From assembly GCA_014904985.1 (NCBI GenBank), contig MU129080.1, positions 16,752 through 80,751 of the forward strand: a stretch of 64,000 nt of DNA. Reading direction: 5' to 3'. A program made the position numbers and the translations under genes. The notes under the pieces are model-generated. The model was given only the letters and a program-made list of their open reading frames with translations, had not been told where the DNA came from and ran no database searches. Origin of the DNA: Hydnum rufescens UP504. Its lineage: Eukaryota; Basidiomycota; Agaricomycetes; Cantharellales; Hydnaceae. Numbering within the stretch: the stretch's first letter is position 1; each line of letters opens with the position of its first letter. Shown here piece after piece: positions 33,988-43,595 of the stretch.

Positions 33988-34330
33988 TTAGCGAGGGCCG
34001 TTCTTGAGTTGATACATGCACTCTAGGACAAAACGACTACCCAGTGGACCAGAGACCCTAATGACAGGACCAGACGCACGTTTGACGAGTGGGGGTGGTA
34101 AGGGAACTTGCCTGAGATCAAGGGAAGGTGTTGGAGGGACAGAAGCTGAGGAGACGAGAAGACCTAATCGTTTGTTTTTCTTGCCCAGTTTCATTCCAGT
34201 GCCTTCGAACGCCGGCAATTTCGTACGAACAGGAGGTGTGTAGGGTATTCTGGGGATCTCCGGCGCTGGTGCGTCATAGCGTGGCAAAGCCGCATGTCCA
34301 CTGATACCTCCACCAAGGCCGCCGACGCTG
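33988..34330 (-). CDS. Hypothetical protein, probable last exon
   Basis: A minus-strand open frame with coding-like composition: Gly-rich start (GGLGGGISGHAALPRYDAPA), then IPRIPYTPPVRTKLPAF, a basic GKKNKRLGLL, and SGPVIRVSGPLGSRF, ending at 33988. It is open upstream to about 34330, where a TGA blocks it, so an upstream exon is likely. I do not recognise the family. It is transcribed away from QCR6. Confidence 0.35.
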
Positions 34331-34745
34331 CTGTGTGGTTCTCATAACGCGAAGGACGGTCCTTATGGTCCTCGCGACTCCCCTCAGGGCAGTGACGTTT
34401 GGATGTCAATCCTCTAGATCTCGTCGTTAAATCTCTTACACAGCACCAAATGCACGGGCTCAATCGTACCGCAGGAACTAGCATCTGGTGAGATGGAGAA
34501 TTCGACACTCTAGCGCCGACCTCCACGCGGTTGCGTACAGTCGTCGCATTCTTCAGTTTTTCAACGACCCACACATTTTGCAGTCTAAATTTTCGACTCA
34601 GACCGACCTCGAAGTGGAGCGAAAACGAGAAGAAGAAAGACTCGAGACCTTGGAACAAGAGCATATTTTATATCTAGCATCGAGTACCGCGTCAGGATAT
34701 AGACCTAGTAGGCGGTTGCTTCCGTGAAGCTCTCACTTTCAAATA

Positions 34746-35355
34746 ATGGCATCCTCCGTCGCTGCCTTCTTTTCATCAGTTTTTCTCCCCGAACCGCTAC
34801 ACAATGACGCAGCCGGTCCAGAGCCTGACTCCAAGCCCGACGCTGTAGATGAAGCAGACGCTTCCGAAGTCGGCGAAGTTGAACCCGAGGAAGAAGAGGC
34901 CGAACCACAGGATGTAGGTCTACAGACCTCAGATCCTCGGCGTAGTCTTACCAGATGGTGCAATGAACATAGCCTGCTCCCGGGATCCGGGAAGAATGTG
35001 CTGCAACGGCTGCTTGCGCTCCATTCAATCATCATTTCGTCCACTGTACTGAGAAGGTGACTGAGGGAAAAGGCTATCCTCACGAGGACTGCGTAGAAGA
35101 ATTATGTATGTCAAACCAATTCTTGAAGTAGCCGACTGGAGAAACTGAAGTTTTATATGAGCAGTCCAGTAGGCAGCCCATGCGATGTTGTTGTGATGGT
35201 CTACTGATGTGCTGATTTCGAAGCGTCATGCATTGTGTAGATGTAAGTGTCATCTTCATCAAGTTCTCCGCTGCCCCGTGCATTTCGTCTGATGATCTCA
35301 CTTGACATTGTTCTAGAATTGCCTTGCATCCCGACTCTTCAGCAAGTTGAGCTGA
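34746..35355 (+). CDS. QCR6: Complex III hinge protein (cytochrome bc1 subunit 6)
   Basis: Acidic hinge subunit of mitochondrial ubiquinol-cytochrome c reductase, which helps cytochrome c1 pass electrons to cytochrome c on the intermembrane-space side. ATG at 34746. Four exons: 34746-34913, 34973-35109, 35224-35242 (19 nt) and 35317-35355, giving about 120 residues. The N-terminus is followed by an acidic run (EVEPEEEEAEPQD). The conserved part reads PGIREECAATAACAPFNHHF, then VHCTEKVTEGKGYPHEDC, then MHCVDNCLASRLFSKLS, with the paired cysteines of the family. Introns 1 and 3 have GTAGGT and GTAAGT donors. Intron 2 keeps frame only with the weak donor GTCAAA (35110); the stronger GTATGT at 35106 would shift frame. 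That junction is uncertain. Confidence 0.88.
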
Positions 35356-35521
35356 TTAGGACGGAAAGCAACAGTCTCTCGTGGAGACAGAAAAAATTTC
35401 ACAAAACATTGACATGTAGAAGGATGCGAGGATTGCAAGAATCTACTGGGGAGAAGTTTTTTTTGAAGTCCACGAATTACATATGTCGAACGTCCCCCAA
35501 ATAAACGAAACATGCCTAGCA

Positions 35522-36200
35522 TTAGGCCCGCGGCACAAGAGAAATGAACAGCACGGCTGTAACTGTGCTGGCAATCCACCCGTGGCGGGGACATGTGCTC
35601 CAAAGTGAGGATGCTCCAGAGACAGCAAATGTCTGGGCAAAGGGCCGAGTGGGATTTGGTGACCCACTTACTGTCACGGTTGCTATCGGCCCGTCTTTGG
35701 GATTGACGGCCCCAGTGGGTGAAGCAGTTCCATTCGAGAGGATCTGAAAGCGGGGAGATATAGAATACACCGAACTATCCGCGGAATTGAGGAATACTAA
35801 GTAGTAGTCACTCCTAATCAAGAAGTATCAGAAGATATAGCTCCTGAAAACGCTCAACTCACCCTGGCGGGGTATCTTCCAGATATATGTTGAGGGCGAA
35901 CCAGCTGGTTGGCACTAAATATGGGGGTCAATGAGAGTCTTGGTGACACAGATTCTGGTGTTGCTATACCAGTCATGGCGATGGGGAGGATCCCATCTGT
36001 GCTAAGTCTAATGAGATGCATATCCTATGGAACGAGATCAGATTGGCGAGTAAAGCCCCAAAGCATGATGCGCACAAAACTGGTGATCCCTTCATTCGCG
36101 CTCACCCATCGAACGACATTCAGGCCAGTGCTAGTCCATGTGGAGTTTGCAACGGGTGATTGCACCTGGAAGTATGCTAGAAGGACGAAGCATTATGAAA
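35522..36200 (-). CDS. Ser/Thr-rich GPI-anchored-type surface protein (structure uncertain)
   Basis: Minus-strand pieces resemble fungal Ser/Thr-rich, Kre9/Knh1-like cell-wall proteins. An upstream exon (about 36030-36168) has VQSPVANSTWTSTGLNVVRW and ITSFVRIMLW. A middle piece near 35880-35910 has TYIWKIPRQ followed by a GTGAGT donor. A final exon (35522-35821) has SDYYLVFLNSADSSVYSISP, a Thr/Pro/Ser linker and a hydrophobic C-terminus (WIASTVTAVLFISLV) suited to a GPI anchor. The phases do not join cleanly: the acceptor near 35825 leaves the frame off by one, and a TAG lies near 36028. So this is either a pseudogene or contains splice sites I did not find. Confidence 0.4.
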
Positions 36201-36630
36201 ATCCTTGAAAAAGAGTGGAAGTTTGAGCTACATGGTGTGCCTGCCAGACATGGGGCTAATAAAGTAGTAAGAAAGAGGAGGTGCTTCCACAATCTCATGT
36301 TGCACCCAGACGTTCTGGAGGTTGCCTGACTTTGCTTCCGATTCAGCCAACTGGTCTATTACATAGGGTGATTTAGTCTTTGCAGACCTAGTGCGGGGGA
36401 AAGACCTCAAGAATGTCTGGCGACTACCTGAAGCTGAGTCAAGTCGCCTCAAGTCACTCATGGCAACACTTTAGGGATCTCACTTTGCTAACAGTCGCTT
36501 TTCACCGAGCGGCACATTACATATTGGGAATCAGGCTGCCTATTGCTAATGAGCTCTGGCCCAAAAACGCCAGAGGTCTGGCCACGAGATTAGGTTATTT
36601 GGAGAGCAATTAATAAGGTCAGTGGTATCT

Positions 36631-36760
36631 AGTGTTGCCGCGACTCCTGCTCGAAGTCGGCTCGAGCCGTGAGTCGAGTCGGATACAAGCCGAGCTGTCC
36701 AAGTCGACTTGAGTCGATAAGAATATACAACGAGTCTTTCACAAAAAATGACTCAATTTC
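36631..36760 (+). repeat. Truncated hAT-like MITE end
   Basis: Starts TAGTGTTGCCGCGACTC and continues with GAGTCGACTTGAGTC-type subterminal repeats, as at 41269. No matching right end follows, so only one end is left. Confidence 0.65.
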
Positions 36761-37700
36761 TCACTATACTGTGGTTCCATAACTTCTAAACCCTTAAAGT
36801 TAGATAATTCTCTTTCCCATGACATGGTTAGGCGGCAAAGGGATCCCCAATCTAGAACACGTGACTCAATCACTCATCTGCTTATCTAACCGTCTGACGC
36901 TCGTTCCAGTCCCATTCCTCACTCTCAGTCTCCGGCATCCAGTGCTAAGTGCCTACAGTAGGTTGTAAGTTCACCAAAAAATTCAAGGTGTACTTTTTAC
37001 TGCTTGTATCCCAAAGTTCATTTGTAAAAATTGAGAAATTCCCCTTAACTGAAAATATCTGGTAAAATATGGTAGGCATTGTTGTAAATCCTCTGAGCTA
37101 GCTAATGGTGCTGCCACCTGTGTCCCCCAAGACAGTGAGTTCTCAATGTGGACCAGAGCACTATTTGAACAGTTCCTTGGGCATTCACTTAGGATGGTGT
37201 TTTTCTTCCACAATTTATTATTGGCAAGCTGAGGCTATCACTTGGTGCAATTTCCGAGACTCCTTGCAGCCATACGGTATGAGTATGGCTCTGATGCCAT
37301 AGTGTGAAACTGACACCGGAAGCAAATACCACTTTAGTTCAAGTGCGCTTTGTCCATCTCACTACACCTCACTCCCTTGTCAGGTTGCCATGAAGTTCTT
37401 GAGGAGTATGAAAAATAGTTAAATATGTCTCACTGCTGAAGGGATAGGGGATTGGGCTTGAATTGGAAGAGAAATAAGCAAGTTGTTCAAATGGTGGTGA
37501 CAGACTGTATTTAACAGCCATTCAAAAAGCACCTGGCAGTTGTCTAAGGATGGTATGATTGGTCCCCGGATAAGTTTTGACCCTGGCGGCAAGCCCCATT
37601 TTAGCAGCTGAAGGAAGACTGGTCACGAGTCTACCCACGTTCTCGGTTGAAGGCGAGCGCCGGAGTTAGCCGATCAGAATCCTGTGCAAGACTGAGTCTC
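36761..37700. other. Intergenic region upstream of the Rho gene
   Basis: No gene recognised. 37000-37560 is CG-poor and may be repeat-derived. From 37600 the CG content rises and 37690-37760 is pyrimidine-rich (TTTTGCTTTCTTTCTCTCTTTTTC), typical of a fungal core promoter just before the Rho ATG. Confidence 0.45.
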
Positions 37701-37762
37701 CTTTCGTGCTTTCCTACCATCCCCGCGCTGTCCCCTTTTGCTTTCTTTCTCTCTTTTTCATC

Positions 37763-38914
37763 ATGTCGTCTCAACCACCGGTAAATGAATTACTTTCTCT
37801 ATCTCCTCCCTGTTCGCCTGGCTTCCACTCACCAAATATGTCTCGTGGCCCCTCAGATCAGGCGCAAGCTTGTCATTGTGGGGGATGGAGCTTGTGGAAA
37901 GGCAAGTGAATTGTCCGTTACTGCCAAAAATCTACAATGGCAAGGGTGGTTTTCTTGAATTCATTCTTAGCTCTACCCTTCATTTTTAGACTAGTTTGCT
38001 CTGTGTGTGAGTATATGTGGGCGTGATGAGGTGTCCTCCATCTCACTGTTTCTTAGCTTTGCAATGGGGGAATTCCCAAAAGAATACGTGAGTCTCACGT
38101 AACCTTGCTATAGTTTTCCTCTTAATATTTTTCTGCAGGAACCAAGTATGTTGATCCGATTGAGTGTTGAGTTTGTCTTCACTCTACCTGGAAATTTGTG
38201 ATCCTATAGCAATATTTGAGAATTATGTCGCTGAAATTCGGCTGGACGGCAAGCCTGTGCAATTAGCATTATGGGATACTGCGTACGTCTCATTTTCTCC
38301 TTTCCTTTCCTGTTGTTGAATCCTCTGCAGTGGTCAGGAAGAATATGAGGTACATATAGCGCCTTGCTCCTTTTCTCTGTCTATTTCACATCTCCGGCCG
38401 CGCCAGCGGCTTCGTCCTCTCTCGTATTCAAAGGCCCATGTCATATTGATTGCATTCGCCATTGATACTCCTGATTCCCTTGAGAACGTAACTGTCAAGG
38501 TGAGGCTACCATACCCAAGGTACTAGGAACATCGGAGCTTGGGGTTTACATCTCTTTCACTTTGCTCAGTGGATCGAAGAGGTCCGTCAAATTTGTGGGC
38601 CTTCTGTCCCAGTCATTCTGGTCGGCTGCAAGGCCGATCTCCGCCCCCCAAATGCACCCACTCATCCAGTCTCCGAGGAGGAAGATTTGCCTTATGTTCC
38701 CCGCTCGCGCGCTGAAGCCGTCGCAACTGCAATCGGGGCACGAACGTACAAGGAATGCTCGTCCATCAAGAATGAAGGGGTCGATGACGTATTTGAGGCT
38801 GCTACTCGAGCGAGTATGTTGTTGGGGTCGGGAGCTCATGCTTCACATGGCAGCCGAGATCGCCGATGGAGTGATGCAGGTGATGACGCGGGGAAGTGCT
38901 GTGTAGTATGTTGA
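37763..38914 (+). CDS. Rho-family small GTPase
   Basis: Membrane-anchored GTP switch of the Rho family, which controls actin, polarity and cell-wall synthesis. Nine exons join in frame: 37763-37780, 37857-37901, 37990-38006, 38057-38087, 38139-38145, 38210-38282, 38331-38349, 38407-38499 and 38570-38914; total 648 nt, 215 residues. P-loop GDGACGKT (15-22), effector YEPTIFENY (37-45), switch [22 protein letters not shown] (62-81), GCKADL (120-125), ECSS, and the Rho-typical [11 protein letters not shown]. The C-terminus CCVVC is a prenylation box ending in Cys. It most resembles fungal Rho2/RhoA-like proteins; I do not assign a number. Intron 2 (37902) starts GCAAGT (GC-AG type) and exon 5 is 7 nt long. 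The insert helix between GCKADL and ARTYKECSS lacks many usual charged residues. Confidence 0.92.
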
Positions 38915-39473
38915 ATAGCGCCTTTCAAATCTATCCAGCAAGATAGCCGGAACATAGGCCAGGATATTCCGCTCATGATTTTGTACATTGCACTTTCTTC
39001 TTTGTTCTCCCCGTCTCCCCTATCCACGAATTATATTTCTTAGCTCGCAATTGACGGTGAATTTACGAGTCCTGATGTTGTCACTCGTAATGAGTACAAA
39101 GGCAGTGTAATTGCATCGATTGCCCCTCAAACTCAAATCGCTGTTATGTCCATACTCAGTTGTCTAGAATTGCCAAGAGACTATGGAAACGCAATCGTCA
39201 ACTTTGGGATATGGCCTCAAGCCGATTTTTCTCAGACGAGTTGCTAGTCACTTGCGACCCCACCGGGAGGAAAACAACCAGCCGAGATTGGCCTAGGGGG
39301 ACTGGTCCCGTTCGTACTGTATATCCCGGATCTATAATCATGCAGTCGTTGCTGCGAAAGATCAATCCCCACCATTTGGAGACAACAACCGCCCTTATAT
39401 TCGAGTAGACGACCCCCAGAGGCACCCTGCATTTGCAGAGGTCTGCTGTTTGCAAAGATTGGAGGGTAGGGGC
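38915..39473. other. Region between convergent genes
   Basis: 3' flanks of the Rho gene and of the membrane-protein gene on the other strand. An 82-codon plus-strand frame (39160-39408) has no known match. Confidence 0.45.
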
Positions 39474-41033
39474 TCATAGGGCTGCCGCGGCATGGCCAAG
39501 GGAGTCTGATCCTGGGACATCTGTGGAGGTTTGTGAGTATTTTGATGCCGCAGACGAAAGTCTGGATAGTCCCTGGCCAGTGCTAGTGGAAGGGTGTCGT
39601 TTCCTGCCGGCACTTCCCATGCTCGATCGTGTAGGAGCCCTTGTAAAATGATCTCCCGCGGCGTCCTGCGAGCACTCCCTTGGCGTTGACTCCATAGATT
39701 CAGGTCCAGAGAGGTGGGCCTTCCTAAGGAGAACGTTCGTGAACAACTTGTTGCGAAGGACATCTGCTCGCCATCCGTCGGCGGAGAGCGTCGATGGATG
39801 CTGAGGAACAACAGGTGCAGCACGAAATCGATATGGATCATACACAATGCCTTCAGATCCTGGCAAAGGGAGATGTATGGTAGAGGGTTCCTCATAACTA
39901 AGTCCATTGTCAGTGATCACGAAAAATGGCGCCCGAGATAGTCTTGGTGTGCCATAGATTTCAAGGGGATATGGACTGGTTTCGTCTGGGCCAAAACTGT
40001 TCGATGCGTGATTAGCGACGTGAAGGGGGTGCGAGATAGGTATCGGGTCGAGGTCAATGGACTGCGATAGCAGACTTCCCACACCCAGTCCTTCGTTCGA
40101 TATGCGGCCCATACCATAGGTCCTCTGAGTGTTTGCACGATACGGCGGCCACCTGTCCTCTATATCCCTATGTATATTATCGTTCTGGAGTTTCCTCGTG
40201 TGGCGCATTTTCAGAAAAAACAATGACAATATCAATATGAGAATGAGACCTAGGAGGGCCCCAAAAATTGACCCTACAACAACACCCACGGTACGACTAG
40301 TATTCCCTGAAGTTGGGAGACTGGAGGCGGATGGAGTCGTCGCAGGGGAAATTATGTCTATACTCGAAGGCGAAATGGGTCTGACAACTGCGGTCGCGGG
40401 TGTTGTAGTTGTTTCTGGTGCCTCAGTGGATGATGTAGATAATGCCGTAAAGAAAGGGGCGAGGTCATTGGAACCGGAGGAAGTTGAGTGGGAAGCCGAC
40501 CCGGATGGGAGAGGGACTGGGGGAGGCGAAGCAGGGGCAATAACAATTAGGGGTACAGTGGTAGGTGGGGTCATGGATCCATTGGAAGTTTCAGGGGATT
40601 GCGCGACCAAGGGAGTGGAGATGGACTTGGAGTTATATGAAGATATCGAGTGAGTGAGAGAACCAGAGGAAGGGAAGACGGGATTGGCTGAGGTAGAAGA
40701 GATCCTGACGAGGCGGGCAGTAGTGGAAGGGTTCACAGAGAGGGGCAATGAGGTAGATGATTCTGCACCATTATCAGATGCTTCATTGGAAGGCAAGATT
40801 CGAGACCTTGGTAGAATGCCCCCAGATCGATTTAGAATGTGGAGTGGCAACAAAGGGGTTGGAACGGACTCGCTCAATGGAAACGCCTCAAACTCATTGA
40901 TATTGGGCTCCATAATAAGAGACATGTGTCCGACATGTGCAAGAGGAAGTTGAGAATAAGTATAAACGGTGGAAGAGGTGCTTGCCCTGACATAGAAGTG
41001 AGAGGACGAGCGTCGGAATGAGAAATATTGCAT
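39474..41033 (-). CDS. Ser/Thr-rich single-pass membrane protein
   Basis: A 519-codon uninterrupted frame on the minus strand. The N-terminal half is a low-complexity Ser/Thr/Pro-rich region expected to be heavily O-glycosylated. It is followed by one transmembrane segment (VVVGSIFGALLGLILILILS), a basic stop-transfer (KMRHTRK), and a cytoplasmic tail of about 230 residues. This layout is like fungal cell-wall sensors (Mid2/Wsc type) and similar basidiomycete surface proteins. No conserved ectodomain is recognisable, so function is inferred from shape only. No clear signal peptide follows the ATG at 41033. The frame stays open for some codons upstream, so a short first exon near 41040-41150 may supply it. 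Confidence 0.65.
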   Translation of the reverse strand: MQYFSFRRSSSHFYVRASTSSTVYTYSQLPLAHVGHMSLIMEPNINEFEAFPLSESVPTPLLPLHILNRSGGILPRSRILPSNEASDNGAESSTSLPLSVNPSTTARLVRISSTSANPVFPSSGSLTHSISSYNSKSISTPLVAQSPETSNGSMTPPTTVPLIVIAPASPPPVPLPSGSASHSTSSGSNDLAPFFTALSTSSTEAPETTTTPATAVVRPISPSSIDIISPATTPSASSLPTSGNTSRTVGVVVGSIFGALLGLILILILSLFFLKMRHTRKLQNDNIHRDIEDRWPPYRANTQRTYGMGRISNEGLGVGSLLSQSIDLDPIPISHPLHVANHASNSFGPDETSPYPLEIYGTPRLSRAPFFVITDNGLSYEEPSTIHLPLPGSEGIVYDPYRFRAAPVVPQHPSTLSADGWRADVLRNKLFTNVLLRKAHLSGPESMESTPRECSQDAAGDHFTRAPTRSSMGSAGRKRHPSTSTGQGLSRLSSAASKYSQTSTDVPGSDSLGHAAAAL

Positions 41034-41268
41034 GAAGCTCCAGAGATTCGACCGAGGAATGACGTGTAAGGGATGGTTCGGAATCAGGAGAGAAAGTGGT
41101 ATCGATCAAGGTAGATATAGAAGTACACAGAATTATCATTGTCGCGTCCAGTGTGATCCAGACTCTGGTTGAGTCTGAACTCGCAGCATTGGGCCCAGAA
41201 AACATTTCGGGTCCGCCGGTCAAGTCCGGAAGACAGCTATAACTAGACTCGTGACCAGTTCCCTCGAC

Positions 41269-42021
41269 TAGTGTTGCCGTGACTCGGGCTTCGAGTCGAC
41301 TTGAGTCACGAGTCAAGCCATTTCAAGCCAAGTCAAGCCAAGTTGATTGATTACAAATCATTGACTTGACTTCGACTTCAGCCGACTTGGCTTCGCTCCA
41401 AGCCAGCTCAAGTCAAATTCATGGGAAAATAAGAGCAAACACTACTGATACTTGTTCATATATGGCAGTACTATGTGGCAAATTTTAATACAGTCCTGCC
41501 TTGTGAGTGCTATGATGCCTGCCAAATTGCAAGCAGAGTCTGCAGTGGGATGCTATGCCCAACCTTCATCAAATAGGAATCACGCACATGAAGCTTAATC
41601 TCACCAATGACAATGCAGAATGAGTGGAAACAAGCTTGCCTTTTACCTCAAGCCTCCAAGGCAAATTTCTGCCACTTCTTTATGCTTCATCAATCCGCAT
41701 GCATGAGCTTAATGCTTAGTCAGCACTTGTTTCTCGGGATGTACCGACCCTTCTCTCCGCTGCCACCCTCTGATCTGCTGTTGTTGCATGAGTCTCTTGG
41801 CAAAGTACAGTTGACACTTGATCCAGAAGGCACAGAGTGATTTTCCTGCGATGTATATATGTATTATTGTTACATACAGATATTTGACTTGAGTCAACTT
41901 CGAGTCAAGTCGAGTCGGTAAATTTGGCTTGACTTCGGAGATAAGTCAAAGTCAATGGAAGTCATGTGGAGTCGCCCGAAGTTGAGCTGAAGTCGAACCA
42001 AGCGGAGTCACGGCAACACTA
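41269..42021. mobile_element. hAT-like MITE, 753 bp
   Basis: Ends TAGTGTTGCCGTGACTC and its complement. The 8-bp target duplication is CCCTCGAC (41261-41268) and CCCTCAAC (42022-42029), one C/T change at a CG site. Both ends carry many GAGTCGACTTGAGTC-like subterminal repeats. The inner 450 bp is unrelated and has no transposase. hAT elements make 8-bp duplications. Confidence 0.85.
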
Positions 42022-42026
42022 CCCTC

Positions 42027-42646
42027 AACTGGTACAATGGGGATTGCCGGCAACTGGGACACCATACATCCGAGGCTAGTTGATTTGAAATCACTGTGCA
42101 ACAATCTGCACATTCCCCCCATGTCTTCTCAGAGTGTTCTGTTCCTGTATGTGGCAAATATGGGTGCTCACCCTCAATTTAACTGGTTCCTTCTGTTGCA
42201 TAAGAGTGTTGTGAATTATGGGGAAGCTTCAAACTGCTGCTCAAAACCGCATGGCACCTAACTGTTGGAAATGACTTCTTGATGATACTTTGATGAATAT
42301 GGATGCCAAAAATGGTGCCTCAGGGCTTGAAGGGTTTGGAGGTATGCACAGAAATTTGTTATTATCCAATTTGTTCTCATGAGGGTACTTGCATGGTGCA
42401 GGATGAGCCTTGGTGCCTTCAAACCCAGTAGCATCAAAAGACTTCTATGCACCTCCTGTCAATGTCAATTGAGACTATAAGCAATGCTGCAATGCATATT
42501 ACCAGAAATATTGGCACCATTAAACACAATAACTAGAATTTCTTTGATTGCACAATCAGCCAAACTCCATTAATTGCTATACAGTCTAAGATGAAATCCT
42601 GGATGCATGGTGTCACAGTTGCTGGCAATCCCCATCATACCAGTCC
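42027..42646. mobile_element. Second MITE with 45-bp inverted ends
   Basis: Left end ACTGGTACAATGGGGATTGC with the following GGCAACTGGGACACCATACA; right end (42603-42646) is its complement with a few changes. No coding capacity. The hAT-like MITE inserted at its left border. A related end occurs near 22552. Confidence 0.7.
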
Positions 42647-43029
42647 CTCTGGTAAGACAGAACTGGTCATGAATCTAGGCTATAACATCAGAACATCAGA
42701 CCTGCCAATTACAGCAACAGCCAAATTGCAATGCCAGAGACAAACATGACCCTAATGCTATGCTGTTGTCCTTGCCAATCTACTGCCTGTTGAGATGTGG
42801 GTATTGGATTTGACATGATTGAAATATTTGTTATTTCTCCCTATTCCTTATTTGGTTAGCACCATTTATGGTACCCAGTGATATTGGGCCAGATGCCCTA
42901 TATACCTCAGAGATCTGGAGTGTGTCACTTAGTTTGACACCTCCAAACTCTAGGTATCTCCCTTTCTTTTCTTTTCCCTCATCTAGTTTGACACCTCTGA
43001 ACTCTAGATATCACCCTTGGTGGGATTCC
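42647..43029. other. Transposon fragment shared with 49350-49600 and 52260-52430
   Basis: Contains TTTGGTTAGCACCATTTATGG and CTCTAGATATCACCCTTGG, the same outer-arm sequence as the long inverted repeat of the 46-52 kb element. No gene. Confidence 0.55.
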
Positions 43030-43595
43030 ACTGTAGATGCTTTGTAATATAGTGTATTACATAATTGAGTTAGGACTCAAGAGTCATGTATATATGGCAG
43101 ATTCCATGGAATGAATAGAAAACCTTTGCCCAGATCTTCATCATATGAAACTGTGAAACCTGTCTGGCTCTGCTTCCTCTATCCATTGAGCTATCCAGTT
43201 GGCCTGTCTAGTAGCCATCAATCCTAGGCCTTTCTCTAGCTTGGGAGCTGCACCTTGGATACCAGCAGGGAAAGCAGTAAGCAGGAGAGCCCTTTCCCCT
43301 TACTGATCCCCCCTCTATTCCTCAAATAGTGACTGGGCTAGTCACTACCTTACTCTCTTTCACCATCCACCCCTTTCCCTCACAACCTTTTCCCCTGCAC
43401 TCAGAGCAAAGCCAGTGCTAAGGGTGGTGTGATTACCTCTTCTCCTATTCTCCTTATCCTCCTCCCTCCCTTGTTGACTCCACTTTGTCCAAGTATGACA
43501 CAAGTACCCTCCCAGAATTAGGAGCACTTTGTTACATGCTTCACACTGCCCTATATTAACTGCAGGTTCAATAAAATTCCAGTTCATGTTTTTTT
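43030..43595 (-). repeat. Repeat R, uninterrupted copy
   Basis: Inverse copy of 14862-15240 plus 21387-21547 without the Plavaka insert. Read on the minus strand it contains GATAGCTCAATGGATAGAGG where the insertion occurred in the other copy. It provides the empty-site comparison. Confidence 0.75.

Noticed and set aside
34191..34664. 157-codon minus-strand frame upstream of QCR6
   Set aside because: It overlaps the better coding-like frame at 33988-34330 in another phase and has irregular composition.
36983..37302. Possible transposase fragment near the Rho gene
   Set aside because: Short frames on both strands with no catalytic motif, and no inverted ends found.
40129..40653. 174-codon plus-strand frame opposite the membrane protein
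   Set aside because: It is the antisense shadow of the Ser/Thr-rich coding sequence, which explains its Val/Glu/Gly bias.
43170..43190. tRNA-derived SINE (minus strand TAGCTCAATGGATAGAGG resembles a polymerase III A box)
   Set aside because: No convincing B box at the expected distance, and no A-tail. The matching site in the other copy of the repeat is poorly conserved.
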